Shown piece after piece: positions 45,031 to 62,316 of a DNA stretch of 64,000 nucleotides. This DNA comes from Xiphophorus maculatus (lineage: Eukaryota > Chordata > Actinopteri > Cyprinodontiformes > Poeciliidae), in assembly GCF_002775205.1 (NCBI RefSeq), contig NC_036453.1, positions 3,933,103 to 3,997,102 on the forward strand, read 5' to 3'. The notes below the pieces were generated by a model, which was given only the letters and a program-made list of their open reading frames with translations, did not search any database and had not been told where the DNA came from. Numbering within the stretch: the stretch's first letter is position 1; each line of letters opens with the position of its first letter. A program made the translations under genes and the position numbers.

Positions 45031-45411
45031 ATGCGTTCTTCTCTCTACCTCCTGGCTTTCCTCTACCTGCGCTCCAGGGCATCAGGTAAGACGCTCAACT
45101 CAAACAATGATTTTTACCATCATTCACTCTGTGTGTGTGTGTGTGTGCGCGCGCGTTTGTTTCTAATACCTTGTGGGGACCATTTTCATGACACATACTA
45201 CGTTGTGGGGACCCACTGCTCCTTGTGGGGACCAAAGCCGGGTCCCCACAACGGGGAAACGCTGTTTTTGGGTCAGGGGTCAGATTTAGGACTAAGGTGT
45301 GAATTGAGTTTTGGTTAGATATGTAATGGGTAGGGTTAGGATAAGGGTAAGGTTTAGGCTGTAGAAATGAATGGAAGTCAATGGAAAGTCCCCGCAAAGA
45401 TAGCCACGCAT

Positions 45412-45493
<82 letters not shown>

Positions 45494-48400
45494 AAATGAT
45501 AGTAATGATGGCATTTTTCTGCAACTCCTAAAAGTTATATGTAAAGCTTGAAATGTGTTTTAAGACAAGCTAAGTTTGTGAACTTGTGAAGAAAAGCTGG
45601 GAAACAAAATCAGCTTTGACAGAAAATATTCTTTTACAAATCTGAATCAAGTAAAAATTACAAAAAAGAAAGGAATTATCAGCAATTATTGTTGGATAAA
45701 ATACCAAACAATAGGAATAATGAAAGTGTGGTTAATCAAGGTGAATTGTGGAATAAAATGTCAAGGCAAAGATAAATAAAAACAATAAACTTTTATTAAA
45801 ATATTTTTCATTTAACCTTTATTTAATCAGGAAACTGAAATTTATTAAGAATAAAAATTTCAACAGAAATGTTAATTGTGCTGTTACATGGAGCACTTAT
45901 TAATAAACTACTCAGTGTGTTCAATATTAATAAAAATGTTTTCAAAATCTGATAGTATTCTGAATTTAAATAAATTTTTTTCATATTTGTGTCAACCAAC
46001 ACAATATGTGTTTGATTATTGAAATATTCAAGCATTTCAATAATGTTTGAAATATTATTTTCAAACATTTGTAAATACTAACAACAATAAAATACAGTGT
46101 TTAAAGTGCATGTTAAAATCCAATAAATTACAGAAAGTCTGTGTATTTACAAATTAAAACTATTTTTGTGTAAAACAATAAAATACATGTGCGTTGATCA
46201 ATAGTGCACATAAAATCTCATTGTTGAAAGCTTTTTTATTTTCCTGCAGGAAGAAAATACAATAAAATACTGTATTATTTTTTATAAAATGATTGTTTCC
46301 TGAAGTTCAGCTAATATTTTTTAGGAACCTCCTGGTGTGAATTTCTCTCACATCATGGGTGAGACAAAAAAAATTATTTCAGACAAAGAAAATTAAAATG
46401 CAGAATTTAAAACATTCATTTAATTAAAGGAAACCAAATTTAAGCAGACATTTGATTCCCGTCTTTGGCTTTTCTTCGCTGCTGACTCTGACACAGGTGT
46501 GTGAGCCAGGTGGGGTAAAACCCGCCTCCACCTGTGCATTGTTCTCACCTGGTGAGAACTGTTGTCCCCTTTCAAATGACGCCATTATGGGTTAATCTGT
46601 GTCCCTGTATTAGCTAAATGGTTCTCCATCCCAGCTTTCATTCCCACCACAGAGCCAGACGCTGGAGGGGTTTTTTCTCATCAGCAACATAATACACAGC
46701 AGCAGGACAACAGTAAATGACTTTATCAGCACCTGACGGAGCGACGAAGTGACTTTACTCTGATTGCAATCAGCGGTTTCACGACTGCTCCTTTGTGACA
46801 CAAATAAAGTCTTACACTCCTTGTCAAAAGAACACTTTTAAATCAGCAGTGGTGCTTTTTGAGAAAACAGATTTATGTTTGAATATAATAGAAACATATT
46901 GGTCATTAAGAAACTTAAGTTTCAGTCTTTCAGGAAGATGTGCAAAAAAAAGAAAAACCTGATTTCGCATACATGTCACATTTAGGGGCTGGAGTTCTCA
47001 AAAATGACAAAATGAATTCAACATTTCTCAGAAATTACAAGACGTATTTGAATGGTTCTGGTATCAAAATAAAGGTAACATTCCAGAGAATACTCTAAGC
47101 TACAAGTGTCAAACTCAACTTGGAAATATTTACAATATTTCCAAGATAGTACCACAAACACTTTTTATTTTATTGCAAAATATCACAAAAAGAATCACGA
47201 AATCCTGGAAGAACTGAAAAGATGGTCAATATTATTATTTACTTTTAAGAATTAATTGATATTTTTACAGTTTGTGATCAGGTTTTATTAATACTTTCTG
47301 GCACAACCAACCCTTTGAAAGCATTCATGATATTGATTTGTTCCAAAACAAAAAGTTTGACACAGCTGCTGTAGATATCTAAAAATATATCAATACTTTT
47401 ATTACTGAGTGAGAGCAAATTAATTTGGCAATAAAAATTAATGAAAAATACTAATAGAATGCATTTTGTGATCTGTATTTTCTTTGAAAGCATGGCGTTT
47501 AAATCCAGAACATTTAGCAACCTACAGTTCATCCCAGGGGTTAAAGAATAATTATAATTTTTAGTGTATTTTTTTCCCTATTGATTTAACAGAAGCATCC
47601 AAACAAACAAAGCATTTTAAAAAATAAAGACTACACAGGAACATATAACAAACTAAGTGGACAATCCAGCTGCTGGATTTGTTACATTTTTTTGTTGTTT
47701 TGTACCTGAATTCTCAAAGTTTAGTTTCTGGGATTAATCATATTAACAGATTAATAGAACCTGTTAGAGAGTATGAAAGCTAACCTAATTATTTGATTAA
47801 CTTCATGATGCCTCTTTTTAACAAGACGTTGCAACAAAAGCCCTGTTTCAGATTTTTTTATATGTGATTTCAGCTGAGTGGTGTTACCAGAGCCAGACCT
47901 GTGATGACACATGCAAAGGTAAGTAAAATATTCAAACAATGTAACTCGGTTTAATTCAGTTTTCTTTACATTGCAAAAAGGTGCAACAAATATTATATAA
48001 AGGAACTTCAAACGGGTCCAATTCAAATCTATGGATGAATTTTAAAAAATCAATTAAATAAATTTTCTTTATCCTAGACATGACTCAATGCCTGTTTGGG
48101 TTAGAGTGTTATTTGGTAAAAGGTTTAAATTTAGTCTTTTTAAATCTCACAAATAATCTGTGCATTTTAATATTTTAGATGTTTATAGACGGACATTTAT
48201 CTATTATATCAGTAAATTTCTTCCTACACAGAACCTCCAGTAGATCTGTGTGTAAAACCATTTTTCTTAAACACTTCAATGATGGGTAAACTAAGTACAC
48301 CCCTGCAGCGTCTCTTCTCCAACTCTAAATAGAAATTTCTTCTACTTCAGTTGCAATAAATGGCTCCACTGGAACCATAATTTAGTTTATTTTCTGGGTT

Positions 48401-51400
48401 CTCAATTTGAGTTTTTTATTTACATCTCCGATAACAGATCAGGCATGTCCAAACTTTTTGTCACATGGACCAAAATCATTATAGCAGAAGCACTTATGGG
48501 TTTAAATTTTTTTTTTAGATCTTTAAAAATTCAAATCTTGTAGCTTTATTATAATTCTTTAGCAATAAACTAAGCATTGAGTTGTTTGATTTTATTATAG
48601 ATTAGAGATGTGTAAGTCATTCCACGTCCTAAAGTTAGTAGCGATTTTGCATTTTTATTTTAAAAAAGATATCGATTGGAAAAAATATCATATATTTAGT
48701 GTATTCTGGAAAATTAGACCAGAAATTGTGTCAGTCTATCTTTAAAATAATATATCTTTAAAAAAGCTTATTAATTAATTTATGAAACACTGATTTGGAA
48801 ACATTCTAATCTAAAAGTAAAAATCACTGAATACTTGGGATCTTAATTACTATGAAATCAAAAAGAAAGTAAAAAAAACATGGTTATTTTTAATTTATCA
48901 GAAATAATTATTTTGGATAAATTATTATTTTAAGTCTATCTGCTTCTACCACCATCTAAATCTGTGTCATTCTTTCAGGTTAGGGTCGTGTAAATTCAGT
49001 CCAGGGGCCAAAAATGGCCCTCTGGCCACACTTTGGACATCCCTGCATTAGACATTCCTCCACACAGGAATGAAATCAATCAATAAAGTTTATCAATATA
49101 GCACATTTCAGCAGCAAAGCAGTTCAAAGGTCTTTACATGACAAAAACACTAAAATACAAAGCCGTAGAAGATACAGTCAATAATCAATAATTAAAGCAT
49201 TACATTTTATGACGTCAGATTGTTGATTAATGTTTCATTTTTAATGTTTCTAAACATGTGGGGGTTTAGTCTAGATTCAAAGGAACTCAGTGTTTTGGCT
49301 GTTTTGCAGTTTTCTGGATGTTTGTTCCAGATCTGCAGTGCGTAGAAGCTGAATGCTGCTTCCTTTCTTATTTACTAATAAATAATCTGCTAGCAGGAGC
49401 ATCAGATTATTTACTAATAAATAATCTGCTAGCAGGAGCAGCAGAGACAGTGCACTGTAAAACATTTGAGCCGCATTCTGTTGTGTCTATTACCTTTACG
49501 TCGAGTAAATTTAGCCAGTTTTAGAATTTGAACCTAAATGTTTGAGCTTGTGAAAGATAAACTTAAAAAACTATTTTTAGACAACCTGTCTCTTATTGTT
49601 AAATCAACTTCATGAACTTTAATTTTTGAGTAAAAACCAAAACAATTTTCTTCTATTGGCAGCAGGTGGACTTTCATTTTCAAGTTAAACCACCTTCAGA
49701 TGTTTTACAGTGTGATGTGATAACGCTCTTTTTCAGAACCAAGCCGCTGGGCAGCTCTGTTTCCCAGATGTGGAGGTTTAAGCCAGTCGCCAATTAACAT
49801 CGTGACCAATAAAGTTCATTTCAGCAGCGCCCTTCTTCCCTTCAGCTTTATCGGACACACCGACTTAATCAACATCACAGTAGAGAACAAGGGCCACTCT
49901 GGTAATGAAAAACACCAAAGCCTGTTCTGTTCTCCTCCCTTTCAGAGCCTCAATGCTGGTTAGATTCACTCTCTGACTCCGTTTTCCTCCATTAGCTCAC
50001 TTTGCTTTACCACAGTCAGTGCGGCTGACCGGAGGAGCTCTGCCGGGTCACTACAGAGCGGCCCAGTTTCACTTCCACTGGGGAGGGAGTGGGACGAAGG
50101 GATCAGAGCACACCATTGATGGAGAAAGATTTCCAATGGAGGTAAGGGAGTAAAGGCCGGGTAAATAATAGGATTTCTAATGATACTGCATCTGTTACTC
50201 GATAAGTGGCGCTTATCGAGTAACAGATGCAACTAACACCTTTTCTATTGCATTCAGTATATTTCTGAACACATAAAAGCATATTTTGGTATAAATTATG
50301 ACGCAAACAATCTGTAAATCCGTTTCAGTCAGAATATTAGTGGTTCGTTGCAGGTGTGTATAGAGACCGTAGGAGGCGCTGTAACATCTTAACATAGGAG
50401 TGTCAAACTCATTTTTGTTTTAGGCCAAATCAAGATCATGAATCCTCTTAAAGGGCCGGTTGGGCCAGAATATATTGAAAAAATACCAATGAATTCTTGA
50501 AATTAAATATTATTATTTGCGATATTTGTGCTTATTTATGATGGTAAATGTGAATTTTAATTACTCAATTAAAGCTGAGGCTGCTGTTTAGTACAAGTAA
50601 GAAAGTTTTTGACAGTTTTTGAGAAAAATCTGCAATTATTTCCATGATAATACTCAAGAAACTGGAGGGACAGATTGATATAATTTGGCAGTAAGCAAAT
50701 AAAAACTGCATTGATTTGATTGATAATGTAATATTTAACCTCACTTAGTGTTGATTCCAGAATCTAGAGGGCCACATAAAAAGCCATGGAGGGCCATATT
50801 TGGCCCACAGACCTTGAGTTTGACACGCGTCTTAACACTATGCTACGTCAAAAATGCAGTGGAGAAACAAACGTAAAAAAAAATTTTTTTTAAAAAGGTC
50901 AAAAAATAAAAAGAAAGAAAAAGCCAAACAAAAAATAAAAAATAACATTTGACCACTGACATTTTGACTATTATGGAAATAAAATGTGATATCTCAGATA
51001 TTGTGACCACTCTGTAACTAAATTCTACTACTTAAGTATTTAATGTTTTTCTATAAGTTACAGTTTGGTCACAATATCTGATCAGCACTATCATATTATG
51101 TGGCCATCTATATTTCCATAATAGTCACAATATTAGTGGTGAGATTTTTCTATTCTTACTTTTGCGTTTGTTGCAGTCACCACACTCCCCCATAAAATTT
51201 TATGTTTTTAGTGACTTGTGGTGTTAAAATGCAACAGGATCACAATGTACAGTGGTTACAGAATATGGTGCAACACCGGTATTGAGCAGTAACGCAAATA
51301 TTCAGTTCAAATTTAAAATGATTACAGTGAAAACTGGTTTATTAGGATTATTTTTGGCAGGTTTGTGTTCTAGGTACGACTCCTTATAATACCTTTCCTT

Positions 51401-54164
51401 TCTGTCTGCACAGTTGCACATAGTCCATATTAAAGAGCCTTACAGCTCTCTGGAGGAAGCAGAACACGATATGGCGGGTATCGCTCTGCTCGCCCTCTTC
51501 TTTGAGGTAACGCATCACTCTACTGCCGGAGTGTCCAAAGTGTGGGCCTGGGGGCCATTTGTGGTCTTTGGAGTAATTTTGTGTGGCCTCTGACTTCAAT
51601 TCAAGAATGGTTATCCAACACTTTTTGTAGTTTTTTTAGGATGAGATTTTTCGTGGCAAGTTTATATCTTCTTAAACTGAGAATGCTAAGTACGACACAA
51701 AGAATTTTTCTTGAGCCTTTTTTAAATTATTATTATTGGTTTTTTTATTTCATAATAAGTCATGAAACAAAAAAAATAAACATAATAAGTCCAGAAAGTT
51801 AAACATTAAAGCCAATGTAAAATATTACATGTTTTACTTAATGTTTTTGCGTTTTTAATTGGGGGTTACAAATTTTGACCCCTGAATACTTTCAACTTGG
51901 GATTTTGACAAAAAAGTTTGGACACTTCTGCCTTTCACAAGTATGCACTGCTTTTTGTTAGTCTGTCACATACAATCCCAACCCAATACATTTAGATTGG
52001 GATTGTAATCTGACAAAATATGAAGAGTAAATACTAATGTAAAATACTGTAAACGTCTTTCAAAGATCAAATTATCTTATATTATTATTATAGATTATTG
52101 TATTTTTGTTGACTTCCTCACAGGAAACAGCAGATGATCATCCTCATCTAGATACAATAATTGCTGCTCTGGGTCAAGTACAAAACAATGGTAAATATAT
52201 TAATTTTTACTTTAAAAACACAAAAACATATCATGAATGTTATAATTCTTCTTGGACTTGAAACTTGAATCCATGTACAGTGCAACAGGTAATTAAGGCA
52301 CAGAGTGAATTTGAGGCGTCAATCTTAATGTCTGCCTGATATATAAAAGAAAAAGGGACACAGTGCTTGGCTATTCTACACCACAGAGAGGGAAGTAGTT
52401 CAGTTATGCTTGTTTGACTTTGACAACCTTAACATGTGATGAGTAATGGTGCGTTTCGGTTCAGTTACAAAATAAAACAGGCGACATAAACACCAACTCT
52501 GATAGATCATCAGTAGATCAGGTGTTTAAATTAGCTCATCTACCACCGCTGTCGTAGATTAGCTATTGCTGCTAGCAATTGCATAGAATACTAAGGTATT
52601 CTATGCAATTGAATACTATAGTATTGCAGGCTGCTAGCCTGCTATTGCTACTAGCAGTAGCATAGAATAAATCTATTGCTGCTAGCCTGCTATTGCTACT
52701 ACCAATAGCATAGAATAAAGCTATTGCTGCTAGTCTGCTATTGCTGCTAGCAATAGCATAGAATAAAGCTATTGCTGCTATTAGCAGCTATTAAACTAAT
52801 AGCTGCTATTAAGTTAATAGCTGCTATTAGGTTTAGATTAATAAGCAATTTTGCGATGAGCTTATTTATCATTGCAAAGGGTCTTAGGTTAGACTCAAAT
52901 CTAAAAACACTAACGGACTGAATGTTCTGTTCTTTGTGTGGGAAATGTTTGAGTATTTTTTAAATGTTGAACGTCACATATGGTGGCATTATTGTCGGTT
53001 GCTATGGCAACAAGTGTGCGCAAACAGTAGCCGACACAGAAAGTGAGGGTAAAAAGTGGGGTTGAGTTGTTCTTTAACAATTTTCTGAGTTATTTTTCTC
53101 TTTGCTGTGGCGCAGTGCACTAAATTAATAATACCTACGTCTCGGGGTTTAATCAGTTAGTTAACGGTATTGTTCTACCGCGGCTATAGATGGCATATAA
53201 AAGAATAGCCTTTTGCCCTCCAGCGTTGCGCGCATGCGCAAAATTTCCAGCTATAAACTGTAACATGCAGGGCGTCCATAGGAAACACATAAACTAAATT
53301 ACTAAAGACATCGGAAAAATATGAGGTGTAATTGGAGAGAAACAGCACCAAAGGAATACACTTTAACTCACATCTGACAGAAACAAGCTTGAACAAGAAG
53401 TAAACACGATCATTGGTTATACTGTTCTGTTTCCCCCAGAAAGCACAAAAACATGCAGTTCTAGGATTTCACTAAGTACTAACTTTTTTTTTTTCTGGCT
53501 ACCTCCTTATTTCTGACTGTATTAAGGCAGCAACACAGTGATTCCAAACTTTAGACTGAGTAATATCATCCCAGCAGCCGCCGAGCTTCACAGTTACTAC
53601 CGCTATGTGGGCTCCATGACAACTCCAGGATGTGAGCAGGCGGTTGCATGGACAGTGTTTCATAGGATGCTGTCAATCAGCAGTCGACAGGTGAGGAGTC
53701 GTTCAACATTTTATTCTGATTTTTATCTTAAAAAAACCATACATTTTAAATCTTTCTGCCAGTTAATGATCACCTATTTGCATTCAGAGTTGGGTAGTAA
53801 CTAGTTACATTTACTCAATTACACTCACTTGAGTAACTTTTTTGAGAAAATGTACTTATGAGTATTTTACTACGCAGAACATTTTACTTCTGTGAAAAAG
53901 GTAAGACTTGTTTTTCTTAAGTTGTTTCTTTTTGTCAGAGTCTCATCTTTTCTTTCCTCTGCTCCCCAGCTGGATGCTATAGTGAAACAGTGCAGATTTT
54001 GGACAGGACAGCCCATGACAAACATCTTCAGACCCACGCAGCCTCTGGATGGCAGAGTCGTTTACAGCTCCAAGTCAGGCGCAGCTCAGAAGAGGGCGAA
54101 CCAAATGTGGTTTGTCGACCTCTCAGCTCTGTTCATGCCAATGATCCTGATACATATTATTTAG
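45031..54164 (+). CDS. ca4: carbonic anhydrase IV, GPI-anchored type
   Basis: Extracellular zinc enzyme (CO2 + H2O to HCO3- + H+) on the cell surface, in fish typically of gill, gut or vessel. Exons: 45031-45085, 47874-47918, 49737-49901, 49996-50141, 51414-51506, 52124-52190, 53527-53690, 53970-54164, joining in phase to 309 aa. Signal peptide MRSSLYLLAFLYLRSRASG precedes WCYQSQTCDDTC. Zinc ligands are His114 and His116 (FHFHW) and His139 (LHIVH). The proton-shuttle His87 (NKGHS) and Thr222 (SMTTPGC) are present. CGGLSQSPINIV and TTPGC supply the disulfide typical of secreted CAs. The C terminus (LSALFMPMILIHII) is a short hydrophobic tail after small and polar residues, as in GPI signals. 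Teleosts have several ca4 paralogues; I cannot say which this is. Confidence 0.92.
45120..45415. repeat. TTGTGGGGACC dispersed repeat
   Basis: Several TTGTGGGGACC units, an inverted pair around 45222-45252, then GGGTTAGGATAAGGGTAAGG. This is a common ray-finned-fish repeat in ca4 intron 1. It is flanked by GT microsatellites at 45129-45152 and 45413-45493. Confidence 0.6.
45413..45493. repeat. GT dinucleotide microsatellite
   Basis: About 40 GT units with one GC interruption, in ca4 intron 1. Confidence 0.9.
47103..47366. repeat. hAT-like MITE with GTGTCAAACTC ends (short copy)
   Basis: Left end CAAGTGTCAAACTCAACTT and right end AAAGTTTGACACAGCTG are inverted copies. Internally shortened relative to 3652-4242. 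In ca4 intron 1. Confidence 0.6.
48440..49046. repeat. hAT-like MITE with GTCCAAA ends
   Basis: Left end CAGGCATGTCCAAACTTTTT, right end CACACTTTGGACATCCCTG. GGGGCCAAAAATGGCCC lies near the right end. Same family as 8541-8992. In ca4 intron 2. Confidence 0.6.
49078..49145 (+). repeat. dispersed repeat (TATAGCACATTTCAGCAGCA)
   Basis: Core AAAGTTTATCAATATAGCAC then ATTTCAGCAGCAAAGCAGTT, same family as 20545-20640. In ca4 intron 2. Confidence 0.5.
49369..49446 (+). repeat. 39-bp tandem duplication
   Basis: Two adjacent units beginning TATTTACTAATAAATAATCT and ending CTAGCAGGAGCA, differing at a few end bases. In ca4 intron 2. Confidence 0.85.
50187..50231. repeat. perfect 20-bp hairpin, 5-nt loop
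   Basis: Left arm TGCATCTGTTACTCGATAAG (50187-50206), loop TGGCG, and its exact complement at 50212-50231. In ca4 intron 4, 46 bp after exon 4. Such a fresh perfect inversion is unusual in otherwise unique intron sequence. Confidence 0.9.
50398..50829. repeat. hAT-like MITE with GTGTCAAACTC ends
   Basis: Left end GAGTGTCAAACTCATTTTTG, right end CCTTGAGTTTGACACGC; GGGCCGGTTGGGCC near the left. In ca4 intron 4. Confidence 0.65.
50965..51127. repeat. 163-bp foldback element
   Basis: TGACTATTATGGAAATA (50965) pairs exactly with TATTTCCATAATAGTCA (to 51127). Inside, AGATATTGTGACC and CTGTAACT pair with AGTTACAG and GGTCACAATATCT. It looks like a small foldback MITE in ca4 intron 4. Confidence 0.75.
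51527..51930. repeat. hAT-like MITE with GTCCAAAG ends
   Basis: Left end GGAGTGTCCAAAGTGTGGGC, right end AAAAGTTTGGACACTTCTG: clear inverted termini. In ca4 intron 5, 20 bp after exon 5. A Tc1-type fragment follows (about 51940-52030). Confidence 0.65.
52560..52835. repeat. 48-bp minisatellite with hairpin head
   Basis: Three 48-bp units from about 52632 (TGCTAGCCTGCTATTGCTAC... CATAGAATAAA) are followed by a degenerate TTAATAGCTGCTATTA run. Just before them is a perfect 16-bp stem CAATTGCATAGAATAC (52576-52591) and its complement (52596-52611) with a TAAG loop, then the palindrome AATACTATAGTATT. In ca4 intron 6. Confidence 0.8.
53786..53890. repeat. Tol2-like hAT element end
   Basis: CAGAGTTGGGTAGTAACTAG followed by TTACATTTACTC and ACTTGAGTAAC, the outer end of the family seen at 5610. 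In ca4 intron 7. Confidence 0.6.
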
Positions 54165-56267
54165 AACATATAATCATATAATAGAAAAATCAATTTGTTT
54201 CAAATTACACAGCCTCCAATAGATTTTATGTCATGATTCCTATGACAAGTTTTCCTGTTACTCTTGAAGAAAACAATTCATACAGCATGATTGTGCCACC
54301 ATCTTCCAGCAAAGATATGGTGTATGTTTGGTGTTTTTATTTTTAATTAAAAGAATCGCCATTTTATTTCTATTTTTAGATTTTAAAATAAAGACGAACA
54401 TTAAACTTTTACCAAAAAAAAAAGTATGTTTATATTGTCTTCAATAAAATAAAACATATTTATGCAAAATCACATAAACAAATAGAGTTCAATGCTGCAT
54501 GTCTTTCAGAAAAAAACAGTATCAGAAATTTTCAGGTGTATAATTTCAAGCCTGCCATATGTGCAATAGGAGTCAATGTTATAACAATAATTCAGAATTA
54601 TTTTGGTTGGATCACGGATCTTAAATTATAATCAATATCCCATAATAATTATATTAGACGATTGAACCAAATGGGAATCAAAACAAAAGGAAAAGGAAAA
54701 AGGTTCTCACCCAGAGTTTTCATAAAATGACACAAAATCTAAGTCTAAAAAATGCTGGAGATAGGGACAAGATCATACAGCCTTGCAAAAGGTGGACATG
54801 CAGGTAGATCAAAAATAAATTTAATTAAGCTTTGTTTCTTTACTTTTTATCTCCATAATACCACGGTGTTTCAGTCAGGGCCTTCATAGACATTACCAAC
54901 CTGAACAATACACACATTGTGCAGGACAATGCAAAAACTATGCACCACACTAACCCACAGGCATCCAATAATATGCAAATAAATAAAAATACGCCAAGTA
55001 AAGCATCAATGCATACATCAAGCAATATATCAACATATATTTTAACAAAATAGACAGGCGACAGCGCACATAATTGAACAGCCAATAATTCAGCAAAACT
55101 TTTCTTTGTTCCCCAGTTAAGGCCAAGCTCAACCTCAATCCAAACTACTCAAATCGCACATGTGAACAAATAAAAGAAAATATATTCAGTAAAGTCTGAA
55201 TGAGAATGTGATAGAAAAGTTACACTCACCCATTATTTGTAAATAAAATCCACAGGTTGTTGTGCTAAGTGCTAGCTGTTAGCCACTCATAGTTACAGTC
55301 CTTAAAATGCCTTACAAAGTTCTTACTGGTTTGTTTTAGTGAATCCAGGTTTGGTGTGGGTTTTCCATTTTTAGTTATTTCTTGTTTTTATCCGTTTAAG
55401 AGCGTCTCGAAAAAGGAGATTTTAATAAGTTAGCATCTAGGTTAACCGGAGTTGAAGCGGAAGCGGCCGCCATTTTGTAAATTATGACTCAACATTCTGA
55501 GTCCCACCGTCTGTTCTGTCTGTAGGAGCCATTTATCTTTTCCTGTGTTTATCGCCACCAGGGACCGTATTTCGTTTTGAGTTAAAAAAAAATACAGGAT
55601 TTTATCCGCTACACTGTCAGTCATGCCAACTGTGGCCTGTTGCATGGCATTTTTGACCAAAGGGTAACTGGATTTGTACAGCAGAGGAGGAGCTGCTTTC
55701 CAGATGCGTTTAAGGCACTTTTTAGAGTAGAAAATTAAAAGTGAAACCCCAATAATACCAATAAGCAACTCGATTGTAAAATAAAAATTAAACTATAGAT
55801 CAAATTAAATATGATTAAAGCATTTTATACTTTTTCAATTTTCAGGGGCTAGCAGAGAAGGCAATGCTGGCCCTGACAGCCCTCCACTGCATAATACATA
55901 AAATATCTTAACTATTAGTTTAATTACATTGGTATAAAATGGGGGAAGGAATGGAAGAAGTGGCAATGGAACAAGCACAAAATAACAAAAGCTGGAGGGA
56001 ATTGATGCAGAGTCATCAGTGGATGGTCTGAATAAAGCTGGAAATGAAATAAACAACACTTGTGGTTTATTTGAGTGAAGTCTGTAACATTATCCTTTAT
56101 TTCATAACCTATTGATCACTACTCAGGTAAGAATACATGATCAACAAAAGTATCCTGAGATGAAAGTCACTTAAAGCAAATAGATTTTAAGCTTAAGGCA
56201 GTGTGATTTAAGGTGTGAGTAATTCACTTTGACCCAAGTCTGACAGAAGGAGATCACAGAGAAAAGG
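54165..56267. other. convergent ca4-asl intergenic DNA
   Basis: ca4 has an AATAAA signal at 54387. On the minus strand, asl signals lie near 56067 and 56098. Between them are minus-strand open frames at 54840-55085 (hydrophobic) and 55442-55768; I recognise neither. A GC-rich spot at 55463-55475 reads AAAATGGCGGCCGC on the minus strand, a YY1-like site or a start codon followed by 24 open codons. Confidence 0.35.

Positions 56268-62316
<6,049 letters not shown>

Noticed and set aside
45095-45514. 139-codon minus-strand frame with a Thr-His repeat
   Set aside because: It reads through a GT microsatellite and a dispersed repeat in ca4 intron 1; no exon signals.
50187-50231. A microRNA precursor
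   Set aside because: The stem is only 20 bp with no bulges and a 5-nt loop; normal pre-miRNAs are about 60-80 nt.
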